Positions 44,947 to 53,204 of a stretch of DNA of 64,000 bases are shown here, piece by piece (positions within the stretch are counted from its first letter, which is position 1; every line of letters starts with the position of its first letter). The notes beneath the pieces are model-generated. The model searched no databases. It worked only from the letters and a program-made list of their open reading frames with translations, and was not told the DNA's origin. The DNA is from Photobacterium jeanii (GTDB taxonomy: Bacteria > Pseudomonadota > Gammaproteobacteria > Enterobacterales > Vibrionaceae), in contig NZ_LVHF01000028.1 of NCBI RefSeq assembly GCF_001650345.1, positions 248,001 through 312,000 on the forward strand, written 5' to 3'. Made by a program: the position numbers and the translations under genes.

Positions 44947-45485
44947 TGAGTGATAAGTCTTTAATTTCTATCCAAGGGTTCATGCTGGAGCTTGTTCGAA
45001 GAGCCAACTCAAGCGTTAAACGTTATGCGCAATTGAAACCAAGATTTAACTGGAGCCTGTTGGGCTTATTGCTTGTGTTAACTGGAGTCATCACTCCGTC
45101 AGCCGTTTTTGCCGCTCAGAATGTCTTTGTCGCGGCGGATGAAACTGTGGTTGAGCAAGTTGCAACGTTTACTTTTCGTTCAGCATATGATCAACGCCGT
45201 GCTATTGATTTAGCAAAAACATTGCGCTGCCCTCAATGCCAGAATCAAAACTTGATCGAATCAAATTCTCCAGTGGCGAAAGACTTGCGTCTCAAGGTCT
45301 ATCAGATGGTCGACCAAGGCAAAACCGATCAGGAAATTATCGAGTTTATGACCAGCCGCTTTGGTGATTTTGTTAGGTATAACCCTAAATTTGCACCTAA
45401 TACTTATGTGCTTTGGTTAGGACCATTGTTGTTACTTTTATTGTTTGGGTTTGGTATTTATCGCAAAGTCGCCAAGCGCAATTAA
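44946..45485 (+). CDS. nrfF: NrfF, CcmH-like haem lyase thiol subunit
   Basis: 179 residues. A TM/signal segment near 40-58, then the CcmH domain with the redox motif LRCPQCQNQNLIESNSP and a C-terminal TM helix (VLWLGPLLLLLLFGFGIY). The N-terminal ~35 residues before the TM are unusual for this family, so the true start may be further in (for example the ATG at 44985). The GTG start overlaps the stop of the thioredoxin gene by one base. Last gene of the nrfB-F run. Confidence 0.9.
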   Translation: MSDKSLISIQGFMLELVRRANSSVKRYAQLKPRFNWSLLGLLLVLTGVITPSAVFAAQNVFVAADETVVEQVATFTFRSAYDQRRAIDLAKTLRCPQCQNQNLIESNSPVAKDLRLKVYQMVDQGKTDQEIIEFMTSRFGDFVRYNPKFAPNTYVLWLGPLLLLLLFGFGIYRKVAKRN

Positions 45486-45663
45486 CCTTCGTTGTGGTTA
45501 GTTAATTATGAGTTGAAATCGATATCGCGCTGATGTGCGATAGCTTTCAAAAGTAGAATAATGTGCTTTAGTGGCATGTGAATACAATGCTTGTCGCTAC
45601 TGAAAAATGACCTGTTCCGACTACCTTTAATTATTATTAGGTCTTAACGCAAAAGGTGACAGT

Positions 45664-46587
45664 GTGAAAATTACATTTTTTGGCGAATGTATGGTGGAGC
45701 TTAGCGGGCAACCATTGCTGCGCACCTTTGGTGGCGACACACTGAATACAGCACTTTATTTAGCGAGGCTAGGTGGTAAGCGTAACATTCAAGTGAGTTA
45801 CGCGACGGCATTGGGTGTTGATAACATTTCACAAGACATGCTTGTAGCATGGCGACAAGAGAACATTAATACTGAGTTAGTTCGTACTATTGAAGACAAA
45901 TTACCAGGTTTGTATTTGGTTGAAACCGAACCTTGTGGTGAGCGACATTTTCATTACTGGCGCAATGATAGTGCAGCTAAGTTCTATTTTGCTGAGCCAA
46001 CGGCTTCACCCCTCGAACAAGCAATTGATGCCCATAGTGTTGATGCTTTGTACATCAGTGGGATCAGCTTGGCAATCCTATCAGAAGATGCCAAAGCAGT
46101 TTTGGTGACTCTATTGGAAAAACACAAGCAAAACGGTGGTAGGGTTTTGTTTGATAACAATTTCCGCCCACAACTGTGGACAGCAAAACAAGCGCAGTAT
46201 TGGTATTCTCAAGTTCTACCCTTTGTCGATATTGCGTTGATCACTGAAGAAGATGACAAGCTCGTTTGGGGTGAAGGAGATATAGTTCAGCGTTGCCAGA
46301 ATTTTGGTTGCCAGGAAGTGGTGATTAAGCGTGGAGCTGAGCCATGTAAAGTAGCCACCGAGTTACAGAGTGACTCTCCGGAAGTGTTGTATGTTGCAGC
46401 AACGAAAGTAAGCAAAGTGATAGATACATGTGCGGCTGGTGACTCATTTGCTGCTGGCTATTTAGCTGGACGGTTAAGTGGTGAATCCGCTTCAGCTTCT
46501 GCGGAATTAGCTCACCAATTGGCAGCTATCGTTATCCAGCATCGTGGTGCTATTATTCCTCTCGATACGATGAAAGATATTATTTAG
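45664..46587 (+). CDS. kdgK: 2-dehydro-3-deoxygluconokinase
   Basis: 307 residues. PfkB-family kinase that makes KDPG from 2-keto-3-deoxygluconate. Visible: N-terminal FFGECMVELSG, FGGDTLNTALYLARLG, and the C-terminal catalytic DTCAAGDSFAAGYLAG with the anion-hole GD. AAGGTG precedes the GTG start. Twelve bases upstream of eda, with which it makes the lower KDG pathway: KdgK phosphorylates, Eda cleaves. Confidence 0.94.
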   Translation: MKITFFGECMVELSGQPLLRTFGGDTLNTALYLARLGGKRNIQVSYATALGVDNISQDMLVAWRQENINTELVRTIEDKLPGLYLVETEPCGERHFHYWRNDSAAKFYFAEPTASPLEQAIDAHSVDALYISGISLAILSEDAKAVLVTLLEKHKQNGGRVLFDNNFRPQLWTAKQAQYWYSQVLPFVDIALITEEDDKLVWGEGDIVQRCQNFGCQEVVIKRGAEPCKVATELQSDSPEVLYVAATKVSKVIDTCAAGDSFAAGYLAGRLSGESASASAELAHQLAAIVIQHRGAIIPLDTMKDII

Positions 46588-46599
46588 GAAGATAGGTTC

Positions 46600-47232
46600 A
46601 TGTCTCAACAATTAATCGACAGACTAAAAGCATTTAAAGTTATCCCTGTTATTCAAATCAACAATGTTGAGCAGGCAGTACCACTGGCAAGAGTGCTTGT
46701 GGAAAATGGTCTTCCAGTTGCTGAAGTCACGTTTCGTACCGAAGCGGCAGCGGATGCTATTCGTGCTATGCGTGAAGCATATCCGGAAATGTGCATAGGT
46801 GCAGGGACAGTGCTTAATGCCGAGCAAGTAGATAAAGCCAAAGCAGCGGGCTCTGAATTTATTGTTGCACCAGGCTTAAACCCAAACACGGTACGTTATT
46901 GTCAGCAGCAGGGCATTCCGTTTGTACCTGGTGTGAATAACCCTAGTCAGATTGAACAAGCGTTGGAGCTTGGTTTAACTTTCCTTAAGTTCTTCCCAGC
47001 AGAAGCCTCCGGTGGCATCAATATGCTGAAATCACTGTTAGCACCGTATGTTGATGTTTCAATCATGCCGACTGGCGGCATTGGTAAAGCCAACATTCGT
47101 GATTACTTAGCGATTGACCGCGTATTGTGTTGTGGTGGTACTTGGATGGTATCACCCAAGCTGATTGAAGCTGGTGATTGGGACGAAATTGGTCGTTTGG
47201 TTCGCGAAGCCGTCGAACTAGTAGCGGATTGA
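46600..47232 (+). CDS. eda: KDPG/KHG aldolase
   Basis: 210 residues. Cleaves 2-keto-3-deoxy-6-phosphogluconate to pyruvate and glyceraldehyde-3-phosphate. The Schiff-base lysine is Lys130 in TFLKFFPAEASGG; the catalytic Glu is Glu42 in VAEVTFRT; the phosphate-binding PTGGIG is also present. An AGGA ribosome site precedes it. Second gene of the kdgK-eda operon. No clear terminator before the tRNA promoter. Confidence 0.96.
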   Translation: MSQQLIDRLKAFKVIPVIQINNVEQAVPLARVLVENGLPVAEVTFRTEAAADAIRAMREAYPEMCIGAGTVLNAEQVDKAKAAGSEFIVAPGLNPNTVRYCQQQGIPFVPGVNNPSQIEQALELGLTFLKFFPAEASGGINMLKSLLAPYVDVSIMPTGGIGKANIRDYLAIDRVLCCGGTWMVSPKLIEAGDWDEIGRLVREAVELVAD

Positions 47233-47347
47233 AGGTTATCCTTTTGATTGCTTAATTCTTACAAGCATCAGATGTGAGTAAAAAGTGCTAAAATAACCAC
47301 TTCTGTTTACTAATTGCGCAAGCAGTTATTTTTCTTTAATTTTTGTA

Positions 47348-47375
47348 TTGACTCAAATCGAACAATCCGTAGAAT
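47348..47375 (+). promoter_or_regulatory. Promoter of the tRNA cluster
   Basis: -35 TTGACT (47348-47353), 16-base spacer, -10 TAGAAT (47370-47375), 55 bases before tRNA-Cys. Confidence 0.7.
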
Positions 47376-47430
47376 GCTCAGCATACCGCAACGGAGAGCT
47401 TCTCTCCTAAAGCGGAAATCGAAAAGCAAA

Positions 47431-47504
47431 GGCGCGTTGGCAGAGTGGCTATGCAGCGGATTGCAAATCCGTGGACCTCGGTTCGACTCCGGGACGCGCC
47501 TCCA
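47431..47504 (+). tRNA. tRNA-Cys (GCA)
   Basis: 74 bases including encoded CCA. Acceptor stem GGCGCGT / ACGCGCC; anticodon GCA at 47463-47465 in loop TTGCAAA; T-loop GTTCGACTC. First gene of the cluster. Confidence 0.97.
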
Positions 47505-47516
47505 TTCGATTACTAT

Positions 47517-47592
47517 GCGACACTAGCTCAGCTGGTAGAGCGCAACCTTGCCAAGGTTGAGGTCACGAGTTCGAACCTCGTGTGTCGCTCCA
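47517..47592 (+). tRNA. tRNA-Gly (GCC), copy 1
   Basis: 76 bases with encoded CCA. Acceptor stem GCGACAC / GTGTCGC; anticodon GCC at 47550-47552; T arm ACGAG-TTCGAAC-CTCGT. Identical to the copy at 47776. Confidence 0.97.
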
Positions 47593-47684
47593 AACAATTT
47601 GCGATATTGATTGTTCACTAAGTGAAGTCAGTATCAGATGGTGTCAAACCTTTCGGTTAACCGCACCGCAATCCAGAATTGCGT

Positions 47685-47771
47685 GCCCTGGTGGTGGAAT
47701 TGGTAGACACAAGGGATTTAAAATCCCTCGACGTTCGCGTTGTGCCGGTTCAAGTCCGGCCCGGGGCACCA
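47685..47771 (+). tRNA. tRNA-Leu (TAA)
   Basis: 87 bases with a long variable arm and encoded CCA. Acceptor GCCCTGG / CCGGGGC; anticodon TAA at 47719-47721 in loop TTTAAAA. Confidence 0.96.
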
Positions 47772-47775
47772 TCTT

Positions 47776-47851
47776 GCGACACTAGCTCAGCTGGTAGAGC
47801 GCAACCTTGCCAAGGTTGAGGTCACGAGTTCGAACCTCGTGTGTCGCTCCA
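47776..47851 (+). tRNA. tRNA-Gly (GCC), copy 2
   Basis: Same 76-base sequence as copy 1. It is directly followed by the terminator whose module is repeated twice more downstream. Confidence 0.97.
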
Positions 47852-47857
47852 AACATT

Positions 47858-47887
47858 AAAGCCCTGTCAGAAATGACAGGGCTTTTT
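47858..47887 (+). terminator. Terminator of the tRNA cluster (module copy 1)
   Basis: 12-bp stem AAAGCCCTGTCA / TGACAGGGCTTT with a GAAA tetraloop, then a T run. Confidence 0.95.
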
Positions 47888-47914
47888 CATATGTGATTAA
47901 TTATTAAGTGATTC

Positions 47915-48005
47915 AAGGCACTAGCTCATTTGGTAGAGCGTAACCTTGCCAAGGTTGAGGTCAAGCCTAGCTCCTTGAAGATCGGGAACCTCGTGTGTCG
48001 CTCCA
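47915..48005 (+). pseudogene. Altered tRNA-Gly copy 3 (tRNA-like, 15-nt T-arm insertion)
   Basis: 91 bases aligned end to end with tRNA-Gly. The anticodon arm (CCTTGCCAAGG), D arm and 3' end GTGTCGCTCCA are kept. The 5' acceptor strand reads AAGGCAC instead of GCGACAC, so it pairs poorly with its 3' strand. The T arm has CCT inserted in its 5' strand and 12 extra bases between TTC-like and GAAC parts of the T-loop. It should not be a working tRNA. Confidence 0.85.
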
Positions 48006-48011
48006 AACATT

Positions 48012-48041
48012 AAAGCCTCGTCAGAAATGACGAGGCTTTTT
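48012..48041 (+). terminator. Terminator module copy 2
   Basis: Stem AAAGCCTCGTCA / TGACGAGGCTTT with GAAA loop and T run. Compared with copy 1 both stem strands differ at matching positions, so pairing is kept. Confidence 0.92.
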
Positions 48042-48070
48042 CGTATGTGTTTAATTTTTTAAATGATTCT

Positions 48071-48161
48071 AAGACACTAGCTCTGCTGGTAGAGCGTAAC
48101 CTTGCCAAGGTTGCGGTCACGCCTAGTTCCTCGAAGATCGGGAACCTCGTGTGTCGCTCCA
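48071..48161 (+). pseudogene. Altered tRNA-Gly copy 4 (same T-arm insertion)
   Basis: 91 bases with the same 15-nt expansion as copy 3. The T-loop is split as AGTTC, then CTCGAAGATCGG, then GAACCTCGT; GTTCC and GGAAC can pair as a new small hairpin. The 5' acceptor strand AAGACAC keeps five of seven pairs. The anticodon arm is intact. Confidence 0.85.
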
Positions 48162-48525
48162 AACAAGATACCAACACAATCAATTTTACGGTTATGTTTG
48201 CTGGCTAAAATCATCTATTACTGCGTTGTAAATTTTGAAATTAGATGGCTAGTTACTTCAATTTACGCCTTGTTCTAGATGATTTTCTCTTCGCAACCTT
48301 TACCCATAAAATTAATCGTATTGGTATTCGCCCTGTCAGAAATGACGGGGCTTTTTCGTATGTGCGTTATACCTTCCCTAAAGGATTATTAATATCAGTC
48401 AGTTGCTGGTTGTTCTCTTTCCTTTATCACCGATATCTCAACTTTGATGTCTCTTTCTTGTATCTTATTGATGCGTATATTTTAATTTGTTGTTATCAGT
48501 GATTAATTGCGCATAGGGAGGTGGG
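48162..48525. other. Unique interval after the tRNA array, with terminator remnant
   Basis: About 360 bases between the last tRNA-like copy and pxpA. It holds the third terminator module (48330-48356). The plus-strand frame at 48245-48502 runs straight through that terminator and has no family or ribosome site, so I do not call it. Confidence 0.55.
48330..48356 (+). terminator. Terminator module copy 3
   Basis: Stem GCCCTGTCA / TGACGGGGC (one T-G pair), GAAA loop, T run, and the same TTTTTCGTATGTG tail as copy 2. No tRNA-like sequence directly precedes it. Confidence 0.88.
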
Positions 48526-49266
48526 ATGAAACTAAATTGCGATATGGGGGAAAGCTTTGGCCCTTGGGTGATGGGGCAGGATCACGCAGTGATGCCTTGG
48601 ATCGATATGGCGAATGTTGCTTGTGGTTTTCATGCCTCAGACCCTGATGTGATGGCAGAAACCGTTGCCTGCGCTGTTAAACATGGTGTCGAAATTGGGG
48701 CTCACCCAAGTTATAACGACAAGCAAGGTTTTGGTCGTCGTAGTATTCCGCACTCACCTGAATCTATTACTCAGCTGGTGGCCTATCAAGCAGGGGCATT
48801 AAATGCCATTTGCCAACTTCATGGAACCCAAATCAGTTATGTGAAACCTCATGGTGCGCTTTATAACGATATGATGGCTGACTTGGCGATTTTTGAAGCC
48901 GTGATAAAAGCGGTTGCAGGAATGAATTCGGTATTTATACCTGCAATTAAATTGATGATTTTAGCTAAGGTTGATAACCAAGCTTTTCTTGATATTGCAG
49001 CTCGCTATAAGGTCGAGTTGTTGCTAGAAGGCTTCGCCGATCGTGCTTACACCCCTGAAGGGCAATTAGTCTCACGTCAGCAAGCACATGCTGTTCATCA
49101 CCAGAAGAAAGCTATTTTGCAGCAGGCTAAAGGTTTTGCCCAAGGGTATGTGATTGCGGAAGATGACAGTCGCTTAGAGATTAAAGTCGATAGTTTATGT
49201 GTGCATGGCGATAACGATGCGTCCATAAACTTGATTCAATCATTACGACAAGTGGTATCACCATGA
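48526..49266 (+). CDS. pxpA: 5-oxoprolinase subunit A
   Basis: 246 residues of the LamB/YcsF family. With PxpB and PxpC it opens 5-oxoproline (pyroglutamate) to glutamate at the cost of ATP. Signature stretches: MKLNCDMGESFGPW, NVACGFHASDP, GVEIGAHPSYND, YVKPHGALYND, EGFADRAYTPEGQLVSR and CVHGDN. GGGAGGTGG precedes the start. It overlaps pxpB by 4 bases. Confidence 0.96.
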   Translation: MKLNCDMGESFGPWVMGQDHAVMPWIDMANVACGFHASDPDVMAETVACAVKHGVEIGAHPSYNDKQGFGRRSIPHSPESITQLVAYQAGALNAICQLHGTQISYVKPHGALYNDMMADLAIFEAVIKAVAGMNSVFIPAIKLMILAKVDNQAFLDIAARYKVELLLEGFADRAYTPEGQLVSRQQAHAVHHQKKAILQQAKGFAQGYVIAEDDSRLEIKVDSLCVHGDNDASINLIQSLRQVVSP

Positions 49267-49973
49267 CGAGCATCCAGCAGGTATCAGAAACTTGCTTGCT
49301 GGTAACTTGGGGCAATGAAATCGATGTAAAGCTGACGGCAAAAATTGCGCAATTTGTACATCAAGTTGAGTTGCAAATGGCTGAGGTTTTTATTGAAATT
49401 GTCCCGTCATATTGCACTGTTTTACTGCAAGTCAACCTAGCTAATGTCGACAGTTACCATCAAGTTATCTCAGTTATTGCCGATCTTGAACGCATTTGTG
49501 CGCAGGTCGAGCAAAGTGATGTACTTTCCTTTTCTCATCAAAAAACAATTGTTCTGCCTGTTTATTATCATCCAAGCGTGGGTCCTGAATTGGAGACGAT
49601 TGCTGACTCGTTAGGTTGTGAGATTGCAGAGGTGGTTAAACGGCATTATCAGCAAACTTATACCGTTTGCGCGCTTGGCTTTGCGCCGGGTTTTGCTTTT
49701 TTAGCCAGTGTTGATGACAAAATTGCGGTGCCACGATTATCAACACCAAGACATAAAATACCTGCAGGCAGTGTCGGGATCGCCAATCAACAAACGGCAG
49801 TATATCCCGCAGACTCTCCAGGGGGCTGGCAAATTATAGGTAACTGTCCACAGCCTCTTTTCTTTCCTAATCAGCAGCCGATGACGCCTTTTAATATTGG
49901 CGATAAAGTGCAATTTGAACCCATTGATCGCGGCACATTTTTGAATCTAGGTGGCAAGCTATGGCAAAGCTGA
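49263..49973 (+). CDS. pxpB: 5-oxoprolinase subunit B
   Basis: 236 residues; KipI-like allophanate hydrolase subunit 1 fold. Visible: VYYHPSVGPELETIA, ALGFAPGFAFLASVD, VPRLSTPRHKIPAGSVGIA and YPADSPGGWQIIGNCP. It overlaps pxpA by 4 and pxpC by 13 bases, so the three are translated together. Confidence 0.95.
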   Translation: MTSIQQVSETCLLVTWGNEIDVKLTAKIAQFVHQVELQMAEVFIEIVPSYCTVLLQVNLANVDSYHQVISVIADLERICAQVEQSDVLSFSHQKTIVLPVYYHPSVGPELETIADSLGCEIAEVVKRHYQQTYTVCALGFAPGFAFLASVDDKIAVPRLSTPRHKIPAGSVGIANQQTAVYPADSPGGWQIIGNCPQPLFFPNQQPMTPFNIGDKVQFEPIDRGTFLNLGGKLWQS

Positions 49974-50923
49974 CGTTACATAACGCGGGCATGCACACCT
50001 TATTGCAAGACATTGGTCGCTTGGGTGTTGCGGATGCAGGGCTAAGCCAAGGCGGGGCTGCAGATTTACATAGTTTTTGCTGGGCGAATTACTTGCTGGC
50101 AAACCCAACCTCTGCATCTCAGCTAGAGATAGTGTTTGGTCAACTGGAAGTTAGCAGTGATGATGATATCTATTGTGTACTCACAGGTGCGGATTGCCGA
50201 GCAACAATAGGTTCAGAGCCAATAAAAGCGTGGCAAACATTTGTTCTGCCGAAAGGAGAGCGCTTAAAGTTAGGGTACCCTAGGGCAGGACTGCGCACTT
50301 ATTTTGCCGTACAAGGTGGCTTCGATGTGCCTATGGTAAAGGGGAGCTGCTCAACGGTTGTTCGTAATCAAATAGGTGGCTTGGTGCAAGGGCAACCTCT
50401 CGTCAATGGTGATGTATTGCTCAGCCATACTGTACCTTCCTCTCTCCCATATACAGTATCAACGCCGAATCGTTTTATTCCTGATTATGCCCAACCTTGT
50501 ATCTTACGAGTTTATGAGTCTTATCAAGCGAGCCAATTTAGTGCTCAAGCTTACGCTAAGCTTTATCAATCAACCTTTATTTTGAGTGCGCATAGTGATC
50601 GTATGGGGTGTCGACTAAAAGGCGAATCTATTATTGATAATAAGGTAAATGCTGATGGCCGAGACTCTAAACTTGGTACTTTGATTTCAGAGGGGATTGC
50701 GTACGGGGCGATTCAAATTACACCGGATGGGTTACCGATTGTGATGATGAATGACAGGCAAACCTTAGGTGGCTATCCGAAAATGGGTTGTGTCGCACGA
50801 AAGGATATGGCTAAATTAGCGCAATCACCACCTGGCACACCAATTATGTTCCAGCGTGGGGATATGACTGAATTATCAAAATCTTGGTGGCAGTTTTCTC
50901 GATTTTTCGGGTTGCCAATCTAA
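49961..50923 (+). CDS. pxpC: 5-oxoprolinase subunit C
   Basis: 320 residues; KipA-like allophanate hydrolase subunit 2 fold. Visible: TLLQDIGRLGVADAGLSQGGAADL, SQLEIVFG, GLRTYFAVQGGFDVP, SDRMGCRLKGE, GAIQITPDGLPIVMMNDRQTLGGYPKMG. It completes the PxpABC enzyme. Confidence 0.95.
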   Translation: MAKLTLHNAGMHTLLQDIGRLGVADAGLSQGGAADLHSFCWANYLLANPTSASQLEIVFGQLEVSSDDDIYCVLTGADCRATIGSEPIKAWQTFVLPKGERLKLGYPRAGLRTYFAVQGGFDVPMVKGSCSTVVRNQIGGLVQGQPLVNGDVLLSHTVPSSLPYTVSTPNRFIPDYAQPCILRVYESYQASQFSAQAYAKLYQSTFILSAHSDRMGCRLKGESIIDNKVNADGRDSKLGTLISEGIAYGAIQITPDGLPIVMMNDRQTLGGYPKMGCVARKDMAKLAQSPPGTPIMFQRGDMTELSKSWWQFSRFFGLPI

Positions 50924-50950
50924 CGTTAGAAAAGGAACGAAAGCAAAGGC

Positions 50951-51508
50951 ATGTATATTTTTGGCTATGGCAGTTTAATCAATGATCATTCACGACAGCG
51001 TACAGGTCAAACTGGACGTGCAATGCCAGCGATGGTGAATGGTTTCCAGCGTCATTGGAGTAAAGTTGATGGTAGCTATAAAATTGCGCCTTTAGTTTTG
51101 GTACCTGAAAACGGGCAATCTAATGGTGTGATTGTCGAAGTGGATCAGCAAGCCTTGGCTGAGTTTGATCGCCGTGAACATGGTTATCACAGAGTTAAAA
51201 TCTCCCCTCAAGATGTAGATCTACAGCAAACGAATACATCTCTAGAAGGTGATGTGTGGGTATACATTAAAGATGAGCCACACCCCCCCTGTGTGGATCA
51301 GCCTATCATGCAGACTTATGTTGATACCGTCTTGGCTGGATGTTTAGCGATATCAGATACCTTTGCTGAGTATTTTGTTCATTCGACCCAAGGTTGGCAT
51401 CATGCTTTTGAGAATGATCGCCATCAACCTAAGTATGGCAATATGGCTGGCGTGTTTGATAACCATTTGCCTGTGATTGATGAATTGATCCGTTCGGTAC
51501 GACGTTAA
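50951..51508 (+). CDS. Gamma-glutamylcyclotransferase-like protein
   Basis: 185 residues. GGCT fold with the substrate-binding FGYGSLI at the very N-terminus and the catalytic-type Glu in FDRREHGYHRV. Family members release 5-oxoproline from gamma-glutamyl amino acids or glutathione. It begins 28 bases after pxpC in the same direction, so its product would feed the oxoprolinase: a functional link within one operon. The precise substrate is inferred. GGAACG-like ribosome site upstream. Confidence 0.85.
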   Translation: MYIFGYGSLINDHSRQRTGQTGRAMPAMVNGFQRHWSKVDGSYKIAPLVLVPENGQSNGVIVEVDQQALAEFDRREHGYHRVKISPQDVDLQQTNTSLEGDVWVYIKDEPHPPCVDQPIMQTYVDTVLAGCLAISDTFAEYFVHSTQGWHHAFENDRHQPKYGNMAGVFDNHLPVIDELIRSVRR

Positions 51509-51509
51509 A

Positions 51510-51761
51510 ATGGCAAAGCCCAATAAAAAAGGACCAACCAAAACGGTTGATGTATTTTGCGCCAATTGCAAAACCCAGCTTTTTAAATACCGAAAAGGGG
51601 GCAAGGGCGCATTGGTGAAATGTTTTAAAGAACGTATTACCGTTGATCACACCGTCAAGCCTTGTCATTGTCCGCAGTGCGAGATTGAGTTTGCTCGTGA
51701 TACGTTAGTGCGTGGAACACCAGCATTTAAAATGATTGGTGGTAAGGTCTTCGCAAAATAG
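51510..51761 (+). CDS. Small zinc-ribbon protein
   Basis: 83 residues, basic, with two Cys pairs for one zinc: FCANCKTQLF and CHCPQCEIEF. It starts 2 bases after the cyclotransferase stop and so shares the operon. The function is unknown; zinc ribbons of this size often bind nucleic acid or protein. Confidence 0.75.
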   Translation: MAKPNKKGPTKTVDVFCANCKTQLFKYRKGGKGALVKCFKERITVDHTVKPCHCPQCEIEFARDTLVRGTPAFKMIGGKVFAK

Positions 51762-51817
51762 CGAGACCTTACCGTCTGCTTAATGGGGATATGAAAGTCG
51801 CGTAAGGCTTACTATCT

Positions 51818-52570
51818 TTACTGCACCTTTAATTTCGCGGTTTGTTTAACTTCAATGTCTTCAGGACACACTTTTTTGAATTGAACAATCTCAGCCTCTA
51901 AACGTAGCAAGTTACGTTTGTATTTTGCTTTTACTAATTGGTAATCAAGCTCTGGTGCAAACCACATATCTATCTGACGATCATTGACTTCTGTTTGCCT
52001 AACTTTGATTGCTTTCATCTTGCCATAACGGTTTTCTACTTCTTCTGTTCCCAGCACTTCAAAAAAGTAGTGATTAACGCCACTGGTGCTTTGCATCATG
52101 AAATCAAACTTGGTTTTTCCTTGGATTAGCAATAACCGTAATTGGGTGCCAAGAGTATCACCATCAAGTAGTGGAAATTCTGGATCTTCATAGTGCTTAG
52201 TTTCGCCATCTTTGGTGACGGTGGCGCTTTGACCGTCTTTACCAAATGCAGCTACAACATTGCGTGAAACTAGCCCTGAAATTTGTTGAGTGAAAGATTG
52301 AGTAATGAAGGATTGTTTCTCAGCAGACCACACTAACTGGCTTTGGTTGTTGTACTTGTTTTTAGTGACCAACACATTCGCACTACCATAGGCATAGACT
52401 TTGGCACCGTTGCCTCGCCAGTGGACGTGGCGTTCTAAGGTGCCCACTTTGAGTCCGCTGAAATAGAGCTGATAGCTGAGCGTCTTCTTGCATTGATGGA
52501 AATCAGGCAAAGGAATGGCCTTTGTGGGAAAAACAACAAGTGTAAGTAGCAGTGATAGTAAAATGCGCAA
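51818..52570 (-). CDS. Periplasmic DUF3108 protein
   Basis: 250 residues. Signal peptide to about Ala18, then a beta-rich domain: TLSYQLYFSGLKVGTLERHVHW, FPLLDGDTLGTQLRLLL, EEVENRYGKMKAIKVRQ, MWFAPELDYQLVKAKYK. These are DUF3108 signatures; the family is exported and its function is not known. Convergent with the zinc-ribbon gene, single gene. Confidence 0.82.
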   Translation of the reverse strand: MRILLSLLLTLVVFPTKAIPLPDFHQCKKTLSYQLYFSGLKVGTLERHVHWRGNGAKVYAYGSANVLVTKNKYNNQSQLVWSAEKQSFITQSFTQQISGLVSRNVVAAFGKDGQSATVTKDGETKHYEDPEFPLLDGDTLGTQLRLLLIQGKTKFDFMMQSTSGVNHYFFEVLGTEEVENRYGKMKAIKVRQTEVNDRQIDMWFAPELDYQLVKAKYKRNLLRLEAEIVQFKKVCPEDIEVKQTAKLKVQ

Positions 52571-52901
52571 AAGTGAGTCCTAGTTAAACCAACTATATAA
52601 AGTTAGCAATCGTCATTCTCGAATGCCACTCATTATGGCTGTGTTTGACGTTTGCAGTCGCGTCATAAAAAAATCATAAAAAAGATGGGCTGTCGAGCAA
52701 GATTTAATGTCATTACCTTTCAAATACTTAGTGAAAAGCGAAAATAATGCGTTAAGTAGTGTTGCTGGTTATGTGGCTAAGTGTTTGTTTTTAAATTGGT
52801 TGATGTGTATCAGGAGTAAGTGACAGTTTGATGATGATTATTTGACGATTTAGTAGCCAAGACCTATTTTTACTGGGGTTTTAACTACAGAGGGCAGAGG
52901 A
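52571..52901. other. 331-bp gene-free interval
   Basis: Upstream regions of two divergent genes; AT-rich. Apart from a good ribosome site (GAGGGCAGAGGA) for the small ORF at 52902 I see nothing. Confidence 0.45.
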
Positions 52902-53126
52902 ATGAAGAAAATGAATTCGGCTTATCGTCTTCAAGTGATCAAAGAAGTCGCAATTAGAAAGCAGTTGGCAGAAAAGAACGATCCGATGGCAAATCATATT
53001 TCTCATATACTCGAAGCGCGTGCCCATCGTCCTCATATTGTTGAGCAACATCAGACCTACAACGGTAATCACTTTGATGAGTCTGTGGGTGGTTGGGTCA
53101 GCAATTTGTGGGATACCGACAAGTAA
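52902..53126 (+). CDS. Small hypothetical protein
   Basis: 74 residues, His-rich and soluble (HISHILEARAHRPHIVEQHQTY), with no known motif. A strong GAGGGCAGAGGA ribosome site lies just before the ATG, and a minus-strand frame across the same bases lacks one. It is followed 78 bases later by the next small gene in the same direction. Confidence 0.6.
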   Translation: MKKMNSAYRLQVIKEVAIRKQLAEKNDPMANHISHILEARAHRPHIVEQHQTYNGNHFDESVGGWVSNLWDTDK

Positions 53127-53204
53127 CAGAAAATCATGGTGAAGATCTGGCACATCGGCTGTGACTAAGGTACATTGCCTCGTTAATCAAATTCAGGTCA
53201 ACGA

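Noticed and set aside
45524..45541. ATCGCGC-TGAT-GTGCGAT hairpin after nrfF as a terminator
   Set aside because: Short stem with a wobble pair and no T run.
47431..48161. tRNA cluster as an integration site of a mobile element
   Set aside because: No integrase or foreign genes follow. The extra tRNA-like copies include whole tRNA bodies plus terminators, not just 3'-end attachment repeats.
48245..48502. Open frame of 85 codons after the tRNA array
   Set aside because: It reads through the third terminator module and has no ribosome site or recognisable family.
52881..53153. 90-codon minus-strand frame across the small ORF at 52902
   Set aside because: The plus-strand ORF has the ribosome site; this one has none.
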